This document shows, piece by piece, positions 19,934 to 29,699 of a DNA stretch of 64,000 bases (position 1 is its first letter; each line of letters begins with the position of its first letter). Origin of the DNA: Synechococcus sp. CCY 9618 (GTDB lineage Bacteria; Cyanobacteriota; Cyanobacteriia; PCC-6307; Cyanobiaceae); the NCBI RefSeq assembly GCF_019038415.1, contig NZ_JAFKRG010000019.1:62001-126000 (forward strand). The letters are read 5' to 3'. The notes beneath the pieces are model-generated. The model saw only the letters and a list, made by a program, of their open reading frames with translations. It was not told the DNA's origin and made no database searches. The translations under genes and the position numbers were made by a program.

Positions 19934-21346
19934 ATGGATTCGGCCCGTTCGCCGATTCGCACCATCTGTTGCATCGGAGCGGGTTACGTGGGCGGCCCCA
20001 CCATGGCGGTGATCGCCGATCGCTGTCCCCACATCCAGGTCACGGTGGTGGATCTCAATGTCGAGCGGATCGACGCCTGGAACGACCCTGACCTGGCTCG
20101 TCTGCCGGTCTATGAGCCCGGTCTGGATGCGGTGGTGGGCAGGGCCCGGGGCCGCAATCTGCACTTCACCACCGAAGTGGATGGCGCCATCGCCGCCGCC
20201 GACATGGTGTTCCTCTCGGTGAACACCCCCACCAAGACCCGCGGGGTGGGGGCCGGTCAGGCCAGCGACCTGCGCTGGATCGAGGCCTCGGCCCGCCAGG
20301 TGGCCGCCGTGGCCCGGGGCCACACGATCGTGGTGGAGAAGAGCACCCTGCCGGTGCGCACCGCCGAGGCGGTGAAGGCGATCCTGGGGGCCGCCCAGCA
20401 GAACGGCTCAGGCCCCGCGAATGGCGAGACCAAGACCTTTTCGGTGCTCTCCAACCCCGAGTTCCTCGCCGAGGGCACGGCCATCGGCGACCTGGAGTCG
20501 CCGGACCGGGTGCTGATCGGCGGGGAGGACGCCTCAGCGATCGAATGCCTGGCGGGGATCTACGCCACCTGGGTACCGGATGAGCGGATCCTGCGCACCA
20601 ATCTCTGGAGCAGCGAGCTCTCCAAGCTCACCGCCAACGCCTACCTGGCCCAGCGGATCTCCTCGATCAACAGCATCGCGGCCCTGTGTGAGGCCACCGG
20701 CGCCGATGTGCGGGAGGTGGGCCGGGCGATCGGCACCGATTCCAGGATCGGCTCGCGGTTTCTGCAGGCCGGCCCAGGCTTCGGTGGCAGCTGCTTCCAG
20801 AAGGACATCCTCAACCTGGTCTACCTCTGCCGCCACTACGGGCTGGAGGAGGTGGCGGCCTACTGGGAGCAGGTGGTGACCCTGAACACCTGGCAGCAGG
20901 ACCGCATCGCCCGGATGGTGGTGCAGCGGCTGTTCGGCACCATCACCGGCAAGCGGCTGGCGGTGCTGGGTTTCGCCTTCAAGGCCGATACCAACGACAC
21001 CCGGGAGGCCCCGGCGATCCGCATCTGCCGGGAGCTGATCGAGGAGGGGGCCCGGCTGGTGATCGTCGATCCCAAGGTGTCTTCCGCCCAGATCGCCGCC
21101 GATCTGGGCCAGCCTCCTTCCGCGGCCGAAGGCGGCTGGCAGGTGGCGGCGTCGCCGCTGGAGGCGGCCACCGGTGCCGATGCCGTGCTGATCCTCACCG
21201 AATGGCGCGAATATGCCCGGCTCGACTGGGACGCGATCGGCGCGGTGATGCGACGCCCCGCCTGGCTGTTCGATGCCCGGGCCATCGCCGATGCCGACGC
21301 AGCCCGGGCTGCGGGCCTTAACGTCTGGCGTGTCGGTGAGGGCTGA
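19934..21346 (+). CDS. ugd: UDP-glucose 6-dehydrogenase
   Basis: A 470-residue NAD-dependent enzyme that oxidises UDP-glucose to UDP-glucuronate. The first domain has ICCIGAGYVGGPTM near residue 11 and LSVNTPTKTRG near 95; the catalytic cysteine lies in GFGGSCFQKD near residue 285; the third domain has VLGFAFKADTNDTREAPA near 345. Its length and the PTKTRGVGAG loop are nearer to the animal/plant-like UGDH branch (about 465-495 residues) than to the short bacterial Ugd (about 390). It begins the UDP-sugar operon: the UDP-xylose synthase gene starts at the base after its stop. Confidence 0.95.
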   Translation: MDSARSPIRTICCIGAGYVGGPTMAVIADRCPHIQVTVVDLNVERIDAWNDPDLARLPVYEPGLDAVVGRARGRNLHFTTEVDGAIAAADMVFLSVNTPTKTRGVGAGQASDLRWIEASARQVAAVARGHTIVVEKSTLPVRTAEAVKAILGAAQQNGSGPANGETKTFSVLSNPEFLAEGTAIGDLESPDRVLIGGEDASAIECLAGIYATWVPDERILRTNLWSSELSKLTANAYLAQRISSINSIAALCEATGADVREVGRAIGTDSRIGSRFLQAGPGFGGSCFQKDILNLVYLCRHYGLEEVAAYWEQVVTLNTWQQDRIARMVVQRLFGTITGKRLAVLGFAFKADTNDTREAPAIRICRELIEEGARLVIVDPKVSSAQIAADLGQPPSAAEGGWQVAASPLEAATGADAVLILTEWREYARLDWDAIGAVMRRPAWLFDARAIADADAARAAGLNVWRVGEG

Positions 21347-22288
21347 GTGGCACGGCGCAACCTGATCACCGGCGGGGCCGGTTTCCTGGGATCCCATCTG
21401 GTGGACCGGCTGATGGAGGCCGATGAAGAAGTCATCTGCCTTGACAACTACTACACGGGTCGCAAGGAAAACATCCGTCAGTGGCTGGGTCATCCCAACT
21501 TCGAACTGATCCGCCATGACGTCACCGATCCGATCCGGCTGGAGGTGGATCGCATCTGGCATCTGGCCTGTCCTGCCTCGCCGGTGCACTACCAGTTCAA
21601 CCCGATCAAGACGGCCAAGACGAGCTTCCTCGGCACCTACAACATGCTCGGCCTGGCACGGCGGGTGGGGGCCCGGCTGCTGCTTGCCAGCACCAGCGAG
21701 GTGTACGGCGACCCTGAGGTCCATCCCCAGCCGGAGAGCTACCGGGGCTGTGTGAACACCATCGGCATCCGCTCCTGCTACGACGAGGGAAAGCGGATCG
21801 CCGAAACCCTCTGCTTCGACTACCAGCGGATGCACAGCACGGAGATCCGCGTGATGCGGATCTTCAACACCTACGGCCCCCGCATGCTCCCCGATGACGG
21901 CCGGGTGGTGAGCAACTTCATCGTGCAGGCCCTGCAGGGGCACCCCCTCACCCTCTACGGCGACGGCAGCCAGACCCGCTCCTTCTGCTACGTGGATGAT
22001 CTGATCGAGGGCATGATCCGGCTGATGAACGGCGATCACACCGGCCCGATCAACATCGGCAATCCCGGGGAGTTCACCATCCGCCAGCTGGCCGAACGGG
22101 TGCGGGACCGCATCCAGCCCGACCTGGCGCTCACCACCCAGCCCCTGCCCCAGGACGACCCCCTGCAGCGCCAGCCGGTGATCGATCTCGCCAGGGACGT
22201 GCTGGGCTGGGAACCGAAGGTGAGCCTGGAGGAGGGCCTGGAGCCCACCATCGCTTACTTCCGCGAGCGCCTTCAGGCCGGTCGATGA
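21347..22288 (+). CDS. UDP-glucuronate decarboxylase (UDP-xylose synthase)
   Basis: A 313-residue extended short-chain dehydrogenase that decarboxylates UDP-glucuronate to UDP-xylose. Diagnostic stretches are [12 protein letters not shown] at the start, [12 protein letters not shown] near 32, [19 protein letters not shown]-type sequence near 60-75, the [16 protein letters not shown] block near 118, the catalytic YDEGKR near 148, and [15 protein letters not shown] near 180. It starts with GTG right after the ugd stop. Its product and that of the next gene both derive from the Ugd product, so the operon order follows the pathway. Confidence 0.93.
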   Translation: MARRNLITGGAGFLGSHLVDRLMEADEEVICLDNYYTGRKENIRQWLGHPNFELIRHDVTDPIRLEVDRIWHLACPASPVHYQFNPIKTAKTSFLGTYNMLGLARRVGARLLLASTSEVYGDPEVHPQPESYRGCVNTIGIRSCYDEGKRIAETLCFDYQRMHSTEIRVMRIFNTYGPRMLPDDGRVVSNFIVQALQGHPLTLYGDGSQTRSFCYVDDLIEGMIRLMNGDHTGPINIGNPGEFTIRQLAERVRDRIQPDLALTTQPLPQDDPLQRQPVIDLARDVLGWEPKVSLEEGLEPTIAYFRERLQAGR

Positions 22289-23307
22289 GCGCCGCCATCC
22301 TCGTCACCGGCGCCGCCGGCTTCATCGGCGCGGCCGTGGCCGAACAGCTCCTCGCCCGTGGCGAACGGGTGATCGGCCTCGACAACCTCAACGCCTACTA
22401 CGACCCGGCCCTGAAGCGGGCACGGCTGGAGCGGCTGGAGGGCCTGGCGCCGCCGGGGGCCTTCCGGTTCCACCGCCTTGATCTGGTGGAGGGCGAAGCG
22501 GTGGCGGCCCTGTTCGCCGCCGAACGGCCTGCGGGGGTGATTCACCTCGCCGCGCAGGCCGGTGTGCGCTACTCGATCGAGAACCCCTCGGCCTACATCC
22601 AGAGCAACCTGGTGGGCTTCGGCCACATCCTTGAGGGCTGCCGCCACGGGGCCGTGCAGCATCTCGTCTATGCGTCGAGCAGTTCGGTCTACGGCGGCAA
22701 CCGCCACATGCCGTTCTCGGAGCAGGATCCGGTGAACCACCCGGTGAGCCTGTACGCGGCCACCAAGAAGGCCAACGAACTGATGGCCCACACCTACAGC
22801 CACCTCTACGGGCTGCCGGCCACGGGACTGCGCTTCTTCACCGTCTACGGGCCCTGGGGCCGGCCCGACATGGCGCCGATGCTGTTCGCCCGGGCGATCC
22901 TGGCCGGTGAACCGATCCGGGTGTTCAACCAGGGCCACATGGAGCGGGACTTCACCTACATCGACGACATCGTGGAGGGGGTGATCCGCTGCCTCGACAA
23001 ACCGGCCACGGCCGATCCCGCGTTCGATCCCCTCCATCCCGATCCCGCCACGGCGGCGGTGCCCCACCGGCTCTTCAACATCGGCAATTCCCAGCCGGTG
23101 CCCCTGCTGCACTTCATCGAACTGATGGAGCAGGCCCTCGGACGGCCGGCGATCCGCGACCTGCAGCCGATGCAGCCGGGCGACGTGCCCGCCACCGCCG
23201 CTGACACCACGGCCCTGGAGGCCTGGGTGGGCTTCCGGCCCTCCACCCCCATCGAGGTGGGCATCGGCCGCTTCGCTGCCTGGTACCGCACCTTCCACGG
23301 CGTCTGA
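22285..23307 (+). CDS. UDP-glucuronate 4-epimerase
   Basis: A 340-residue extended short-chain dehydrogenase of the GAE/LpsL/CapI group, which turns UDP-glucuronate into UDP-galacturonate. It has [17 protein letters not shown] at the start, the family mark [17 protein letters not shown] near 33, [15 protein letters not shown] near 90, [11 protein letters not shown] near 130, the catalytic [11 protein letters not shown] near 155 and [14 protein letters not shown] near 188, which is highly characteristic. It overlaps the preceding gene by 4 bases (ATGA). Together with ugd and UXS it completes a three-gene uronic-acid operon. Confidence 0.93.
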   Translation: MSAAILVTGAAGFIGAAVAEQLLARGERVIGLDNLNAYYDPALKRARLERLEGLAPPGAFRFHRLDLVEGEAVAALFAAERPAGVIHLAAQAGVRYSIENPSAYIQSNLVGFGHILEGCRHGAVQHLVYASSSSVYGGNRHMPFSEQDPVNHPVSLYAATKKANELMAHTYSHLYGLPATGLRFFTVYGPWGRPDMAPMLFARAILAGEPIRVFNQGHMERDFTYIDDIVEGVIRCLDKPATADPAFDPLHPDPATAAVPHRLFNIGNSQPVPLLHFIELMEQALGRPAIRDLQPMQPGDVPATAADTTALEAWVGFRPSTPIEVGIGRFAAWYRTFHGV

Positions 23308-23375
23308 ACCGGGGCGCCACGCCTGCCGCGTCACTTCGCCATGCACACTGGGGAACCTGTGCGCGCCCGACCGCC

Positions 23376-24656
23376 TTGAAACCGCTCCAGAGCCTGCGGG
23401 GCATGGTTGACCTGCTGCCCGGTCAGACCCCCTTCTGGCAGCGGATCGAAGCCACCGCCAGGGATCACTTCCGCCGGGCCGCCGTCGAGGAGATCCGCAC
23501 ACCGCTGCTGGAGGCCACCGAGCTGTTCGCCCGCGGCATCGGCGAGGCCACCGATGTGGTGGGCAAGGAGATGTACAGCTTCGACGACCGGGGCGCCCGC
23601 AGCTGCACCCTGCGGCCCGAAGGCACGGCCTCGGTGGTGCGGGCCGCCATCCAGCACGGGCTCGTGGCCCAGGGGCCCCAGCGGCTCTGGTACGGCGGGC
23701 CGATGTTCCGCTACGAGCGGCCCCAGGCCGGGCGGCAGCGGCAGTTTCACCAGATCGGCCTGGAGTTCCTCGGCCACGCTGATCCCCGCAGCGATGTGGA
23801 GGCCATCGCCATCGCCTGGGATCTGCTGATGGATCTGGGGCTGGGGGGCCTGCGCCTTGAGCTCAATTCCCTCGGCAGCCCCGACGACCGGCTGCGCTAT
23901 CGGGCCGAACTGGTGGCCTGGCTGGAGGCCCACCGGGAACGGCTGGATCCCGATTCCCAGCAGCGCATCGCCACCAACCCCCTGCGGGTGCTCGATTCCA
24001 AGAATCCCGACACCCAGGAGCTGCTGGCCGGAGCTCCCACCCTGGCCGACGCCCTGGACGGGGCCAGCCACGAGCGTTTCCTGCGGGTGCGCCAGGGCCT
24101 CGAGGCCCTGGCCATTCCCTTCGAGCTCAACCCCAGGCTGGTGCGCGGCCTCGATTACTACGGCCACACCGCCTTCGAGATCACCAGCAGCCAGCTGGGG
24201 GCGCAGGCGACGGTGTGCGGCGGTGGCCGCTACGACGGCCTGGTGGAGCAGCTGGGTGGCCCGCCCACCCCGGCGGTCGGCTGGGCCCTGGGCATGGAGC
24301 GGCTGGTGCTGCTGGTGCAGGCCAGCGGTGGCGAGCAGGGCAGCGCTCCACCGCCGGATCTCTATCTGGTCAGCCGCGGCGAAACGGCCGAAGCCCAGGC
24401 CCTCGCGCTGGCCCGCGGCTGGCGGAGGCAGGGTCTGGCGGTGGAGCTCGATCTCAGCGGCGCCGCCTATGGCAAGCAGTTCAAGCGGGCCGACCGCAGC
24501 GGCGCCCGCTGGGCGGCGGTGCTGGGGGAGGCGGAAACCAGCGAAGGGGTGGTGATCCTCAGGGATCTGCGCAGTGGCGACGCCGCGGCGGAGCAGCGCC
24601 TGGCCCCCGGGGCTGTCGCGGATGTGCTGGGGGCCGCCGATCGTCTCAATGGCTAG
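23376..24656 (+). CDS. hisS: Histidyl-tRNA synthetase
   Basis: A 426-residue class II aminoacyl-tRNA synthetase. Motif 1 is [20 protein letters not shown]-like sequence near residue 38-55, motif 2 is [18 protein letters not shown] near 112, the histidine-A signatures [14 protein letters not shown] near 260 and CGGGRYDGL near 288 are clear, and motif 3 is [13 protein letters not shown] near 305. The C-terminal anticodon-binding domain covers about residues 330-420. The start is TTG at 23376; it keeps the conserved [13 protein letters not shown] opening, which an ATG at 23403 would remove. Confidence 0.96.
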   Translation: MKPLQSLRGMVDLLPGQTPFWQRIEATARDHFRRAAVEEIRTPLLEATELFARGIGEATDVVGKEMYSFDDRGARSCTLRPEGTASVVRAAIQHGLVAQGPQRLWYGGPMFRYERPQAGRQRQFHQIGLEFLGHADPRSDVEAIAIAWDLLMDLGLGGLRLELNSLGSPDDRLRYRAELVAWLEAHRERLDPDSQQRIATNPLRVLDSKNPDTQELLAGAPTLADALDGASHERFLRVRQGLEALAIPFELNPRLVRGLDYYGHTAFEITSSQLGAQATVCGGGRYDGLVEQLGGPPTPAVGWALGMERLVLLVQASGGEQGSAPPPDLYLVSRGETAEAQALALARGWRRQGLAVELDLSGAAYGKQFKRADRSGARWAAVLGEAETSEGVVILRDLRSGDAAAEQRLAPGAVADVLGAADRLNG

Positions 24657-24771
24657 CCTCGACCTGCTCGATCTCTCGAACTGTGGGCGACGTGCAGGCC
24701 ATGATCGAGCTGAGCAACCCGTGCCAGCCCGAACTCAAGCCACTGGAGGTGACGGCCCGGGCAGAGGGTGC

Positions 24772-24972
24772 TCAGGCCGAACCGACGCCCACATAGGCGC
24801 CGTAGAAGAACAGGCCGACCACGAAGATGACGGCCATGCCACCGGCGGTGGCGACCATCCAGAGGGGCAGAACCCCTTCGGTCCAGCGGCTCTTCCAGGC
24901 CACGGCCGGGCGGCCATCGGGCAGACGGTCGGGGATCCGGCCGTCGGGCATGGTGGATTTCTTGCCGCTCAT
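24772..24972 (-). CDS. psbJ: Photosystem II reaction centre protein J
   Basis: A 66-residue thylakoid protein with one membrane helix near residues 37-60 ([20 protein letters not shown]) and the conserved end [10 protein letters not shown]. It aids electron flow from QA to the plastoquinone pool and assembly of photosystem II. The usual length is about 40 residues; this one carries a longer polar N-terminal extension, as picocyanobacterial PsbJ proteins do. It is the last gene of psbE-psbF-psbL-psbJ. Confidence 0.95.
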   Translation of the reverse strand: MSGKKSTMPDGRIPDRLPDGRPAVAWKSRWTEGVLPLWMVATAGGMAVIFVVGLFFYGAYVGVGSA

Positions 24973-24987
24973 GGGTGGGTCCTCCCG

Positions 24988-25107
24988 TCAGTTGAAGAAG
25001 TAGCTGGAAAACAGGATGCCGATGACGAACACGAACAGCAGACCCAGGTAGAGGCTGGTGCGGTTCAGTTCGACCGGCAGGTTGTTGGGGTTGGGATTGC
25101 GCTGCAT
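24988..25107 (-). CDS. psbL: Photosystem II reaction centre protein L
   Basis: A 39-residue protein too short for routine gene calling. It reads [18 protein letters not shown], then one membrane helix ([17 protein letters not shown]), and ends with the invariant YFFN. PsbL sits at the dimer interface of photosystem II and is needed for normal QA function. It lies 7 bases after psbF and 15 bases before psbJ, in the universal psbEFLJ order. Confidence 0.96.
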   Translation of the reverse strand: MQRNPNPNNLPVELNRTSLYLGLLFVFVIGILFSSYFFN

Positions 25108-25114
25108 GGAGGGT

Positions 25115-25252
25115 TCAGCGGCGGACGAACTGCATGGCGGCCAGGGCACCCAGGAAGAAGACCGTGGGGATGCCGAGGGCGTGAACGGAGAGCCAGCGCA
25201 CCGTGAAGATCGGGTAGTTGCGCGGCGTGGTGGGGGCGGTGGACTGGGTCAT
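25115..25252 (-). CDS. psbF: Cytochrome b559 subunit beta
   Basis: A 45-residue protein with the sequence [20 protein letters not shown], in which the histidine near residue 24 is an axial haem ligand shared with PsbE. One membrane helix follows and the end MQFVRR is typical. Its ATG overlaps the psbE stop by 4 bases (ATGA), as often seen for this pair, ensuring equal synthesis of the two haem-binding subunits. Confidence 0.97.
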   Translation of the reverse strand: MTQSTAPTTPRNYPIFTVRWLSVHALGIPTVFFLGALAAMQFVRR

Positions 25253-25503
25253 GGTTCCTGGAGGCGCAGGTCGAGGCTGCTCTTGCCCTCGTACCGCTGG
25301 CTCACGACCGGAGCCTTGGTTTCCTGGGCCTGGAAGTAGGCATCCGGACGGGGCGTGCCGAAGGCGTCGTAGGCGAGGCCGGTGGACACGAACAGGAAGC
25401 CCGCCAGGAAGATGGCTGGCAGGGTCACCGCATGGATGACCCAGTAGCGGATGCTTGTGATGATTTCGAAGAACGGACGTTCCCCTGTGGAGCCGGCAGC
25501 CAT
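25249..25503 (-). CDS. psbE: Cytochrome b559 subunit alpha
   Basis: An 84-residue thylakoid protein. [20 protein letters not shown] near residue 7-26 holds the axial haem histidine; the single membrane helix [21 protein letters not shown] follows, then the conserved lumenal part GTPRPDAYF and the [10 protein letters not shown] stretch. Length is the normal 80-84 residues. It starts the psbEFLJ unit, 105 bases after the end of ycf48 on the same strand. Confidence 0.97.
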   Translation of the reverse strand: MAAGSTGERPFFEIITSIRYWVIHAVTLPAIFLAGFLFVSTGLAYDAFGTPRPDAYFQAQETKAPVVSQRYEGKSSLDLRLQEP

Positions 25504-25526
25504 AGCAACAAGCGTTCAGCCCGGCA

Positions 25527-25532
25527 ATCCTA
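25527..25532 (-). promoter_or_regulatory. Possible -10 element for psbEFLJ
   Basis: On the minus strand the hexamer TAGGAT lies about 24 bases ahead of the psbE ATG. It resembles a cyanobacterial -10 box; I see no convincing -35 partner. If real it gives a leader of roughly 15-20 bases. This is a visual match only. Confidence 0.3.
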
Positions 25533-25536
25533 GGGG

Positions 25537-25551
25537 TCGGCCTGCGGCCGA
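25537..25551. other. Short perfect hairpin between ycf48 and psbE
   Basis: The two arms TCGGCC and GGCCGA pair perfectly around a three-base loop. It lies between the end of ycf48 and the start of psbE. No U-run follows on the minus strand, so it is not a classical terminator; it could protect a processed RNA end or partly separate the two transcription units. Confidence 0.4.
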
Positions 25552-25608
25552 TGGGAGCGGTGCGGGGGGTTGGTTACAGAGGGATGCAGTTGGACCGGGC
25601 CCCGGGGC

Positions 25609-26640
25609 TCAGCCCACCCAGCGCAGCAGCACGCCCCGCTCGCCGAGCACGAAACCCTTGCCGTCCTGGGAGAAGACGATGCGGGAGAAGTTGGTGGGCT
25701 GCTCGCTGCCCACCGGATCCCTCTTCCAGCTGGCGCCGGCGTCGTCGCTCACCAGCAGGGTGCCGTTGCCGCCACCGGTCCAGATGGTGCCGCGGGGATC
25801 CCAGGCCATGTCGAGGTAGCCGTAGCCGTTGGTGATCGGGATCACGGGCTTGCTCCAGTCGCCGCTCTCTGTGCTTTCGGCGATGCTGAGATCGCCGTCG
25901 AAGCGCAGCTGGGCGCCGCGGGCCACCATCCAGAGGTGGCCGTCGGGCTGGAAGCCCATCGACTGGAGCCGCTGGCTGCTCACCCTCTGGTGCACGGCCC
26001 AGGCACTCTGGCCGGGCTCCCAGGTGGCGAAGAAATTGCCCAGGCTGCTGACGCTCACGTAGTCGCCTTCGGGGCTGCGGCGCAGGTCGCGGATGGCGCC
26101 GGCCGCATCGCCCACCAGGGCCTGCCAGTCGGAGCCGGCGTCGGTGGTGCGGTAAACAGCGCCCACGTTGGTGGCCAGCTCGGCGCTCTTCGGCCCCAGG
26201 GCCGTGACCAGGTAAGGCTCACCGGGCAGTTTGGTGTCGAGCAGCAGCCGGCTCCAGCTCTTGCCGGCGTCGTCGCTGTGAAGCAGCAGGCCGGGCTGGC
26301 CGACGATCCAGCCCTCGTTGCCCTGGAAGTCGATGCTGATCAGGCGGAAGTTCTCCTCCTCGGGCAGATCCAGGGAGCGGGCCTCCCAGCTGGCGCCGCC
26401 GTCGTCGGTTTCCATGATCAGCCGGTTGCTGCCCACCAGGAAGCCGTGGGTGGCACTGGTGAAGGCCACATCGAGGGGGTTGGAGCGGGTGTCCAGGGGG
26501 ACCTCCTGCCAGGGGCTGGCCGCCGCCGTGGGCAGGCCGGTGGTGACGCAGCCCGAGAGCCCGAGGGCGAGCACCAGGGAGAGCGCCAGGGTGAGCAGGG
26601 GGCGCAGGAAGGCCGGCAGGGCAGGGCGGGGCGCAGACAT
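25609..26640 (-). CDS. ycf48: Photosystem II assembly factor Ycf48 (HCF136 homologue)
   Basis: A 343-residue assembly factor that binds early D1 intermediates. It begins with a lipoprotein signal: a hydrophobic stretch ending LALGLSGC, whose cysteine near residue 31 would be lipidated. The rest is a beta-propeller built of repeats such as MRETDDGGASW-like, LHSDDAGKSW near 110, RTTDAGSDWQ near 160 and VSDDAGASWKR near 300; the repeated D(D/A)G-x-SW turn is the mark of this family. Its ATG shares one base with the rubredoxin stop (TGATG). The order rub-ycf48-psbEFLJ is conserved in cyanobacteria. Confidence 0.96.
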   Translation of the reverse strand: MSAPRPALPAFLRPLLTLALSLVLALGLSGCVTTGLPTAAASPWQEVPLDTRSNPLDVAFTSATHGFLVGSNRLIMETDDGGASWEARSLDLPEEENFRLISIDFQGNEGWIVGQPGLLLHSDDAGKSWSRLLLDTKLPGEPYLVTALGPKSAELATNVGAVYRTTDAGSDWQALVGDAAGAIRDLRRSPEGDYVSVSSLGNFFATWEPGQSAWAVHQRVSSQRLQSMGFQPDGHLWMVARGAQLRFDGDLSIAESTESGDWSKPVIPITNGYGYLDMAWDPRGTIWTGGGNGTLLVSDDAGASWKRDPVGSEQPTNFSRIVFSQDGKGFVLGERGVLLRWVG

Positions 26641-27041
26641 CAACGCAGGGAGTAGAGGGAGAGGAAGAAGGCGAACGCCAGGGCGAAACCGCCGAAGATC
26701 AGCACGTTCTTCTGGCCGGGGGTGAGGCGGTTCACCCCCAGACCGAAGTTGAGGTTCTCCTCGAAGCCGCTGGGCTTGTTGCGGGGGCCGATGTCCTTGA
26801 AGGCCCCCACCCGGCTGCGGCAGACGGGGCAGCGGAAGCCCACCGGATCCAGTTCCACGAAGGGGGTGCCGGGCGGGATCGCCAGCTTCTTCACCCCCTC
26901 GCCCGGGTCGTAGACGAAGCCGCAGCTGCGGCACTCGAAGCGGTGGCTGGCCGGGTCGTCCTCGACGGCGGCTGCCGCAGGGGGCTCAGGGGTTTCCTTG
27001 GGCTCCTCGATGAGCGGTTCACTGGGCGGTTCCGTGCTCAT
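26640..27041 (-). CDS. rub: Membrane-anchored rubredoxin
   Basis: A 133-residue protein with a flexible acidic/proline N-terminus, a rubredoxin domain and one C-terminal membrane helix. Iron is bound by two cysteine pairs, [12 protein letters not shown] near residue 36 and FRCPVCRS near 69; the helix is near 110-128 ([17 protein letters not shown]). The family is required for photosystem assembly in cyanobacteria and chloroplasts (RubA/RBD1). It starts the leftward rub-ycf48-psb set and is divergent from ndhC across a 113-base gap that probably holds both promoters. Confidence 0.95.
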   Translation of the reverse strand: MSTEPPSEPLIEEPKETPEPPAAAAVEDDPASHRFECRSCGFVYDPGEGVKKLAIPPGTPFVELDPVGFRCPVCRSRVGAFKDIGPRNKPSGFEENLNFGLGVNRLTPGQKNVLIFGGFALAFAFFLSLYSLR

Positions 27042-27154
27042 CCCTTGCCTCGCCGTGCCAGGGAACTCTATCGACGGCGGTGCCGCCGGTCGTCGCGGCC
27101 ACCCCCTGCGCCCGGAGACAGGTGGCAGAATGCGCGCCTGGTTGGCTCTGCCGC

Positions 27155-27517
27155 ATGTTCGTGCTCTCCGGCTACGACTCCTTTCTGGGGTTCCTGCTGA
27201 TTTCGGCGGCGGTGCCGGTGCTGGCGCTGGTGGCCAACAAGCTGCTGGCCCCCAAGAGCCGTGCAGGGGAGCGCCAGCTCACCTATGAGTCGGGGATGGA
27301 GCCGATCGGCGGCGCCTGGATCCAGTTCAACATCCGCTATTACATGTTTGCGCTGGTCTTCGTCATCTTCGACGTCGAGACCGTGTTCCTCTACCCCTGG
27401 GCGGTGGCGTTCCACCGACTGGGGCTGCTGGCCTTCATCGAGGCCCTGATCTTCATCTCCATCCTGGTGCTGGCCCTGGCGTATGCCTGGCGCAAGGGCG
27501 CCCTCGAGTGGAGCTGA
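27155..27517 (+). CDS. ndhC: NAD(P)H-quinone oxidoreductase subunit 3
   Basis: A 120-residue membrane subunit of the cyanobacterial NDH-1 complex. It has three hydrophobic segments and the conserved loop [15 protein letters not shown] near residues 42-56, followed by [25 protein letters not shown]-type sequence, which is diagnostic. The ATG at 27155 gives the normal length (about 120 residues) and the expected [13 protein letters not shown] opening. It leads the ndhC-ndhK-ndhJ operon. Confidence 0.97.
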   Translation: MFVLSGYDSFLGFLLISAAVPVLALVANKLLAPKSRAGERQLTYESGMEPIGGAWIQFNIRYYMFALVFVIFDVETVFLYPWAVAFHRLGLLAFIEALIFISILVLALAYAWRKGALEWS

Positions 27518-27530
27518 CCGGACCCCCACC

Positions 27531-28286
27531 ATGACCCTCACCCCCACCCCTGACTCGCTGTCCGCCGCCGCCCTGCGCGACCTGCGCGAGGCCAGCTGCG
27601 GCCCCGTGGGCGCCCCCGGCGTCACGGCTGATCTCTCTGAGAACATCATTCTCACCAGCCTCGACGACCTGCACAACTGGGCGCGGCTGAGCAGCCTCTG
27701 GCCCCTGCTCTACGGCACGGCCTGCTGCTTCATCGAGTTCGCAGCGTTGATCGGCTCCCGCTTCGACTTCGACCGCTTCGGCCTGGTGCCCCGTTCCAGC
27801 CCGCGGCAGGCCGACCTGATCATCGTGGCCGGCACCGTCACGATGAAGATGGCGCCGGCCCTGGTGCGGCTCTATGAGCAGATGCCTGAGCCGAAGTACG
27901 TGATCGCCATGGGAGCCTGCACCATCACCGGCGGCATGTTCTCCGCCGACTCCACCACGGCGGTGCGGGGTGTCGACAAGCTGATCCCGGTGGATCTCTA
28001 CCTGCCCGGCTGCCCGCCGCGGCCGGAAGCGATCTTCGACGCGGTGATCAAGCTGCGCAAGAAGGTGGGCAACGAAACCTTCGCCGAGCGCGGCAATCTG
28101 CGTCCCACCCACCGCTACTGCACGATCCCGCACCAGATGAAGCGGGTGGAGCCGATCGTCACCGGCGCCTACCTGCGCGCTGAAACCCAGCAGGCCGCTC
28201 TGGCCGCCGCCGCCGGCCTGCCGATGGCTGCCGGCACCCAGGCCGAAGCCGTTTCCGCCCCCACCGCCCCCAGCACCGATGCCTGA
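27531..28286 (+). CDS. ndhK: NAD(P)H-quinone oxidoreductase subunit K
   Basis: A 251-residue peripheral-arm subunit that holds the N2-type iron-sulfur cluster. The tandem cysteines in [13 protein letters not shown] near residue 62, then [10 protein letters not shown] near 125 and [11 protein letters not shown] near 158 supply the four ligands. The alanine-rich tail after residue 215 is variable in the family. ATG 27531 is chosen because an upstream in-frame ATG lies inside ndhC; the gap to ndhC is 13 bases. It overlaps ndhJ by 8 bases. Confidence 0.97.
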   Translation: MTLTPTPDSLSAAALRDLREASCGPVGAPGVTADLSENIILTSLDDLHNWARLSSLWPLLYGTACCFIEFAALIGSRFDFDRFGLVPRSSPRQADLIIVAGTVTMKMAPALVRLYEQMPEPKYVIAMGACTITGGMFSADSTTAVRGVDKLIPVDLYLPGCPPRPEAIFDAVIKLRKKVGNETFAERGNLRPTHRYCTIPHQMKRVEPIVTGAYLRAETQQAALAAAAGLPMAAGTQAEAVSAPTAPSTDA

Positions 28287-28857
28287 GGAGACTCCCGCCA
28301 CCACGGCCGCCGGCGCCATCGAAGGGCCTGCGCCCGGCCCCGTGGCCACCTGGCTCACCGGCCAGGGTTTCGATGCCACCGATCTCGGCCCCGACCATGA
28401 GGGCGTGGAGATGCTGGGGGTCGAAGCGGCCGCCCTGCCCCTTGTCGCCACGGCCCTCAAGGCCGCCGGCTTCGACTACCTCCAGTGCCAGGGCGGCTAC
28501 GACGAAGGTCCCGGCGGCCGGCTGGTGAGCTTCTACCACCTGGTGAAGATGGCCACGATGGTGGATCAGCTGGCGGCCCTGGCCGACGGCAACGGTCCCC
28601 TGCCGGCGGAGGCTCATCCGGAGGAGGTGCGCCTGAAGGTGTTCCTGCCTCGCGACGGGGCCCTCAGCATCCCCAGCCTCTACGGTCTGTTCCGTGGCGC
28701 TGACTGGCAGGAGCGGGAAACCTTCGACATGTTCGGCATCAGCTTCGAGGGCCATCCCCATCCCAAGCGGCTGCTGATGCCGGAGGACTGGAAGGGGTAT
28801 CCGCTGCGGAAGGATTATGTGCAGCCGGACTTTTATGAGATGCAGGATGCGTATTAA
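28279..28857 (+). CDS. ndhJ: NAD(P)H-quinone oxidoreductase subunit J
   Basis: A 192-residue peripheral subunit of NDH-1 (complex I 30-kDa type). The conserved C-terminal signature is [20 protein letters not shown] (residues about 145-165) followed by [15 protein letters not shown]. It closes the ndhC-ndhK-ndhJ operon. Its stop codon overlaps by 4 bases the stop of a convergent glycosyltransferase that begins the A+T-rich island, so the island meets the core genome exactly at the end of this gene. Confidence 0.97.
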   Translation: MPEETPATTAAGAIEGPAPGPVATWLTGQGFDATDLGPDHEGVEMLGVEAAALPLVATALKAAGFDYLQCQGGYDEGPGGRLVSFYHLVKMATMVDQLAALADGNGPLPAEAHPEEVRLKVFLPRDGALSIPSLYGLFRGADWQERETFDMFGISFEGHPHPKRLLMPEDWKGYPLRKDYVQPDFYEMQDAY

Positions 28858-29699
28858 AGGCCTGATTTGCGGTATTCCTGTATCATTTCTCTCAGGCTAT
28901 TGAGAACGGAAGCCGCCAGCCTGAAGCAATGCGGATTCCAGCCAGTCTTTGTCAGCAGGGCCAACCTGCACTCAAGAATGGCATGAAGTCTGATCAAACG
29001 ATTGGCATCAATAGCTGATGTTGTATTCGCTGAGTGCACTCTGTAACCCGTGAGGGCAAGATCAAGATAAAGAAACCGTCCTTTTCCAGCCAGCAGACAC
29101 CAGCACAACAAGTCCTCGTATTGATGGGGACGATAGGGAATCGCAAAGTTGATGCATTTGATGACTCGCGCCCTCACCATCACTGATGAGGTATTGATGT
29201 AGTTGTTGACGAGATATTCCTTGTGCCTCCTTAGTGAATAAGGGCCTCTTGGATTGTGGCGGAAGTAGCCTTCGAAGCTCTCTGCCCGGTTCCGATCACC
29301 GATCACGGTGATGGCTGAGTGGCACAGCACCACATCGGGGTGGGCGTTCAATGCCCTGACCTGGGTTTCAAGCTTTTCGGGATAGAAGGTGTCATCCCCG
29401 TCGAGAAAAGCCACATGGTCTCCGGTCGCAGCGCGTACGCCCCTTTGTCTGGTGGCACTGGGGCCGAGGTTGGCATGGTGCGGATGGCTGAGGAGTTCAA
29501 GGGATGGGAAGTGATCGGCTTTCAGCCTTTGCAGCTCTTTCCATGTTCCATCCGTGGAACCATCATCAACGGCGATCACCTGGTGAGGAGCAAGGGTCTG
29601 GTGGAAGGCCGATGTGATCGTCTCTTCAATGAACGGTCTGCAGTTGAAACAGGGGATCACGATGCTGACGCGATCGCCTCTGGTGGGATGATCAGCCAT
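28854..29699 (-). CDS. GT2 family glycosyltransferase
   Basis: A 281-residue inverting GT-A glycosyltransferase. It shows [18 protein letters not shown] near residue 11, [10 protein letters not shown] near 44, the region [22 protein letters not shown] near 80-101 whose last residues are the metal-binding DXD, and the [10 protein letters not shown] stretch near 195. There is no membrane segment. It is the last gene of a five-gene leftward glycan set, and overlaps the preceding gene by 8 bases. Sugar and acceptor are unknown. Confidence 0.88.
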   Translation of the reverse strand: MADHPTRGDRVSIVIPCFNCRPFIEETITSAFHQTLAPHQVIAVDDGSTDGTWKELQRLKADHFPSLELLSHPHHANLGPSATRQRGVRAATGDHVAFLDGDDTFYPEKLETQVRALNAHPDVVLCHSAITVIGDRNRAESFEGYFRHNPRGPYSLRRHKEYLVNNYINTSSVMVRARVIKCINFAIPYRPHQYEDLLCWCLLAGKGRFLYLDLALTGYRVHSANTTSAIDANRLIRLHAILECRLALLTKTGWNPHCFRLAASVLNSLREMIQEYRKSGL

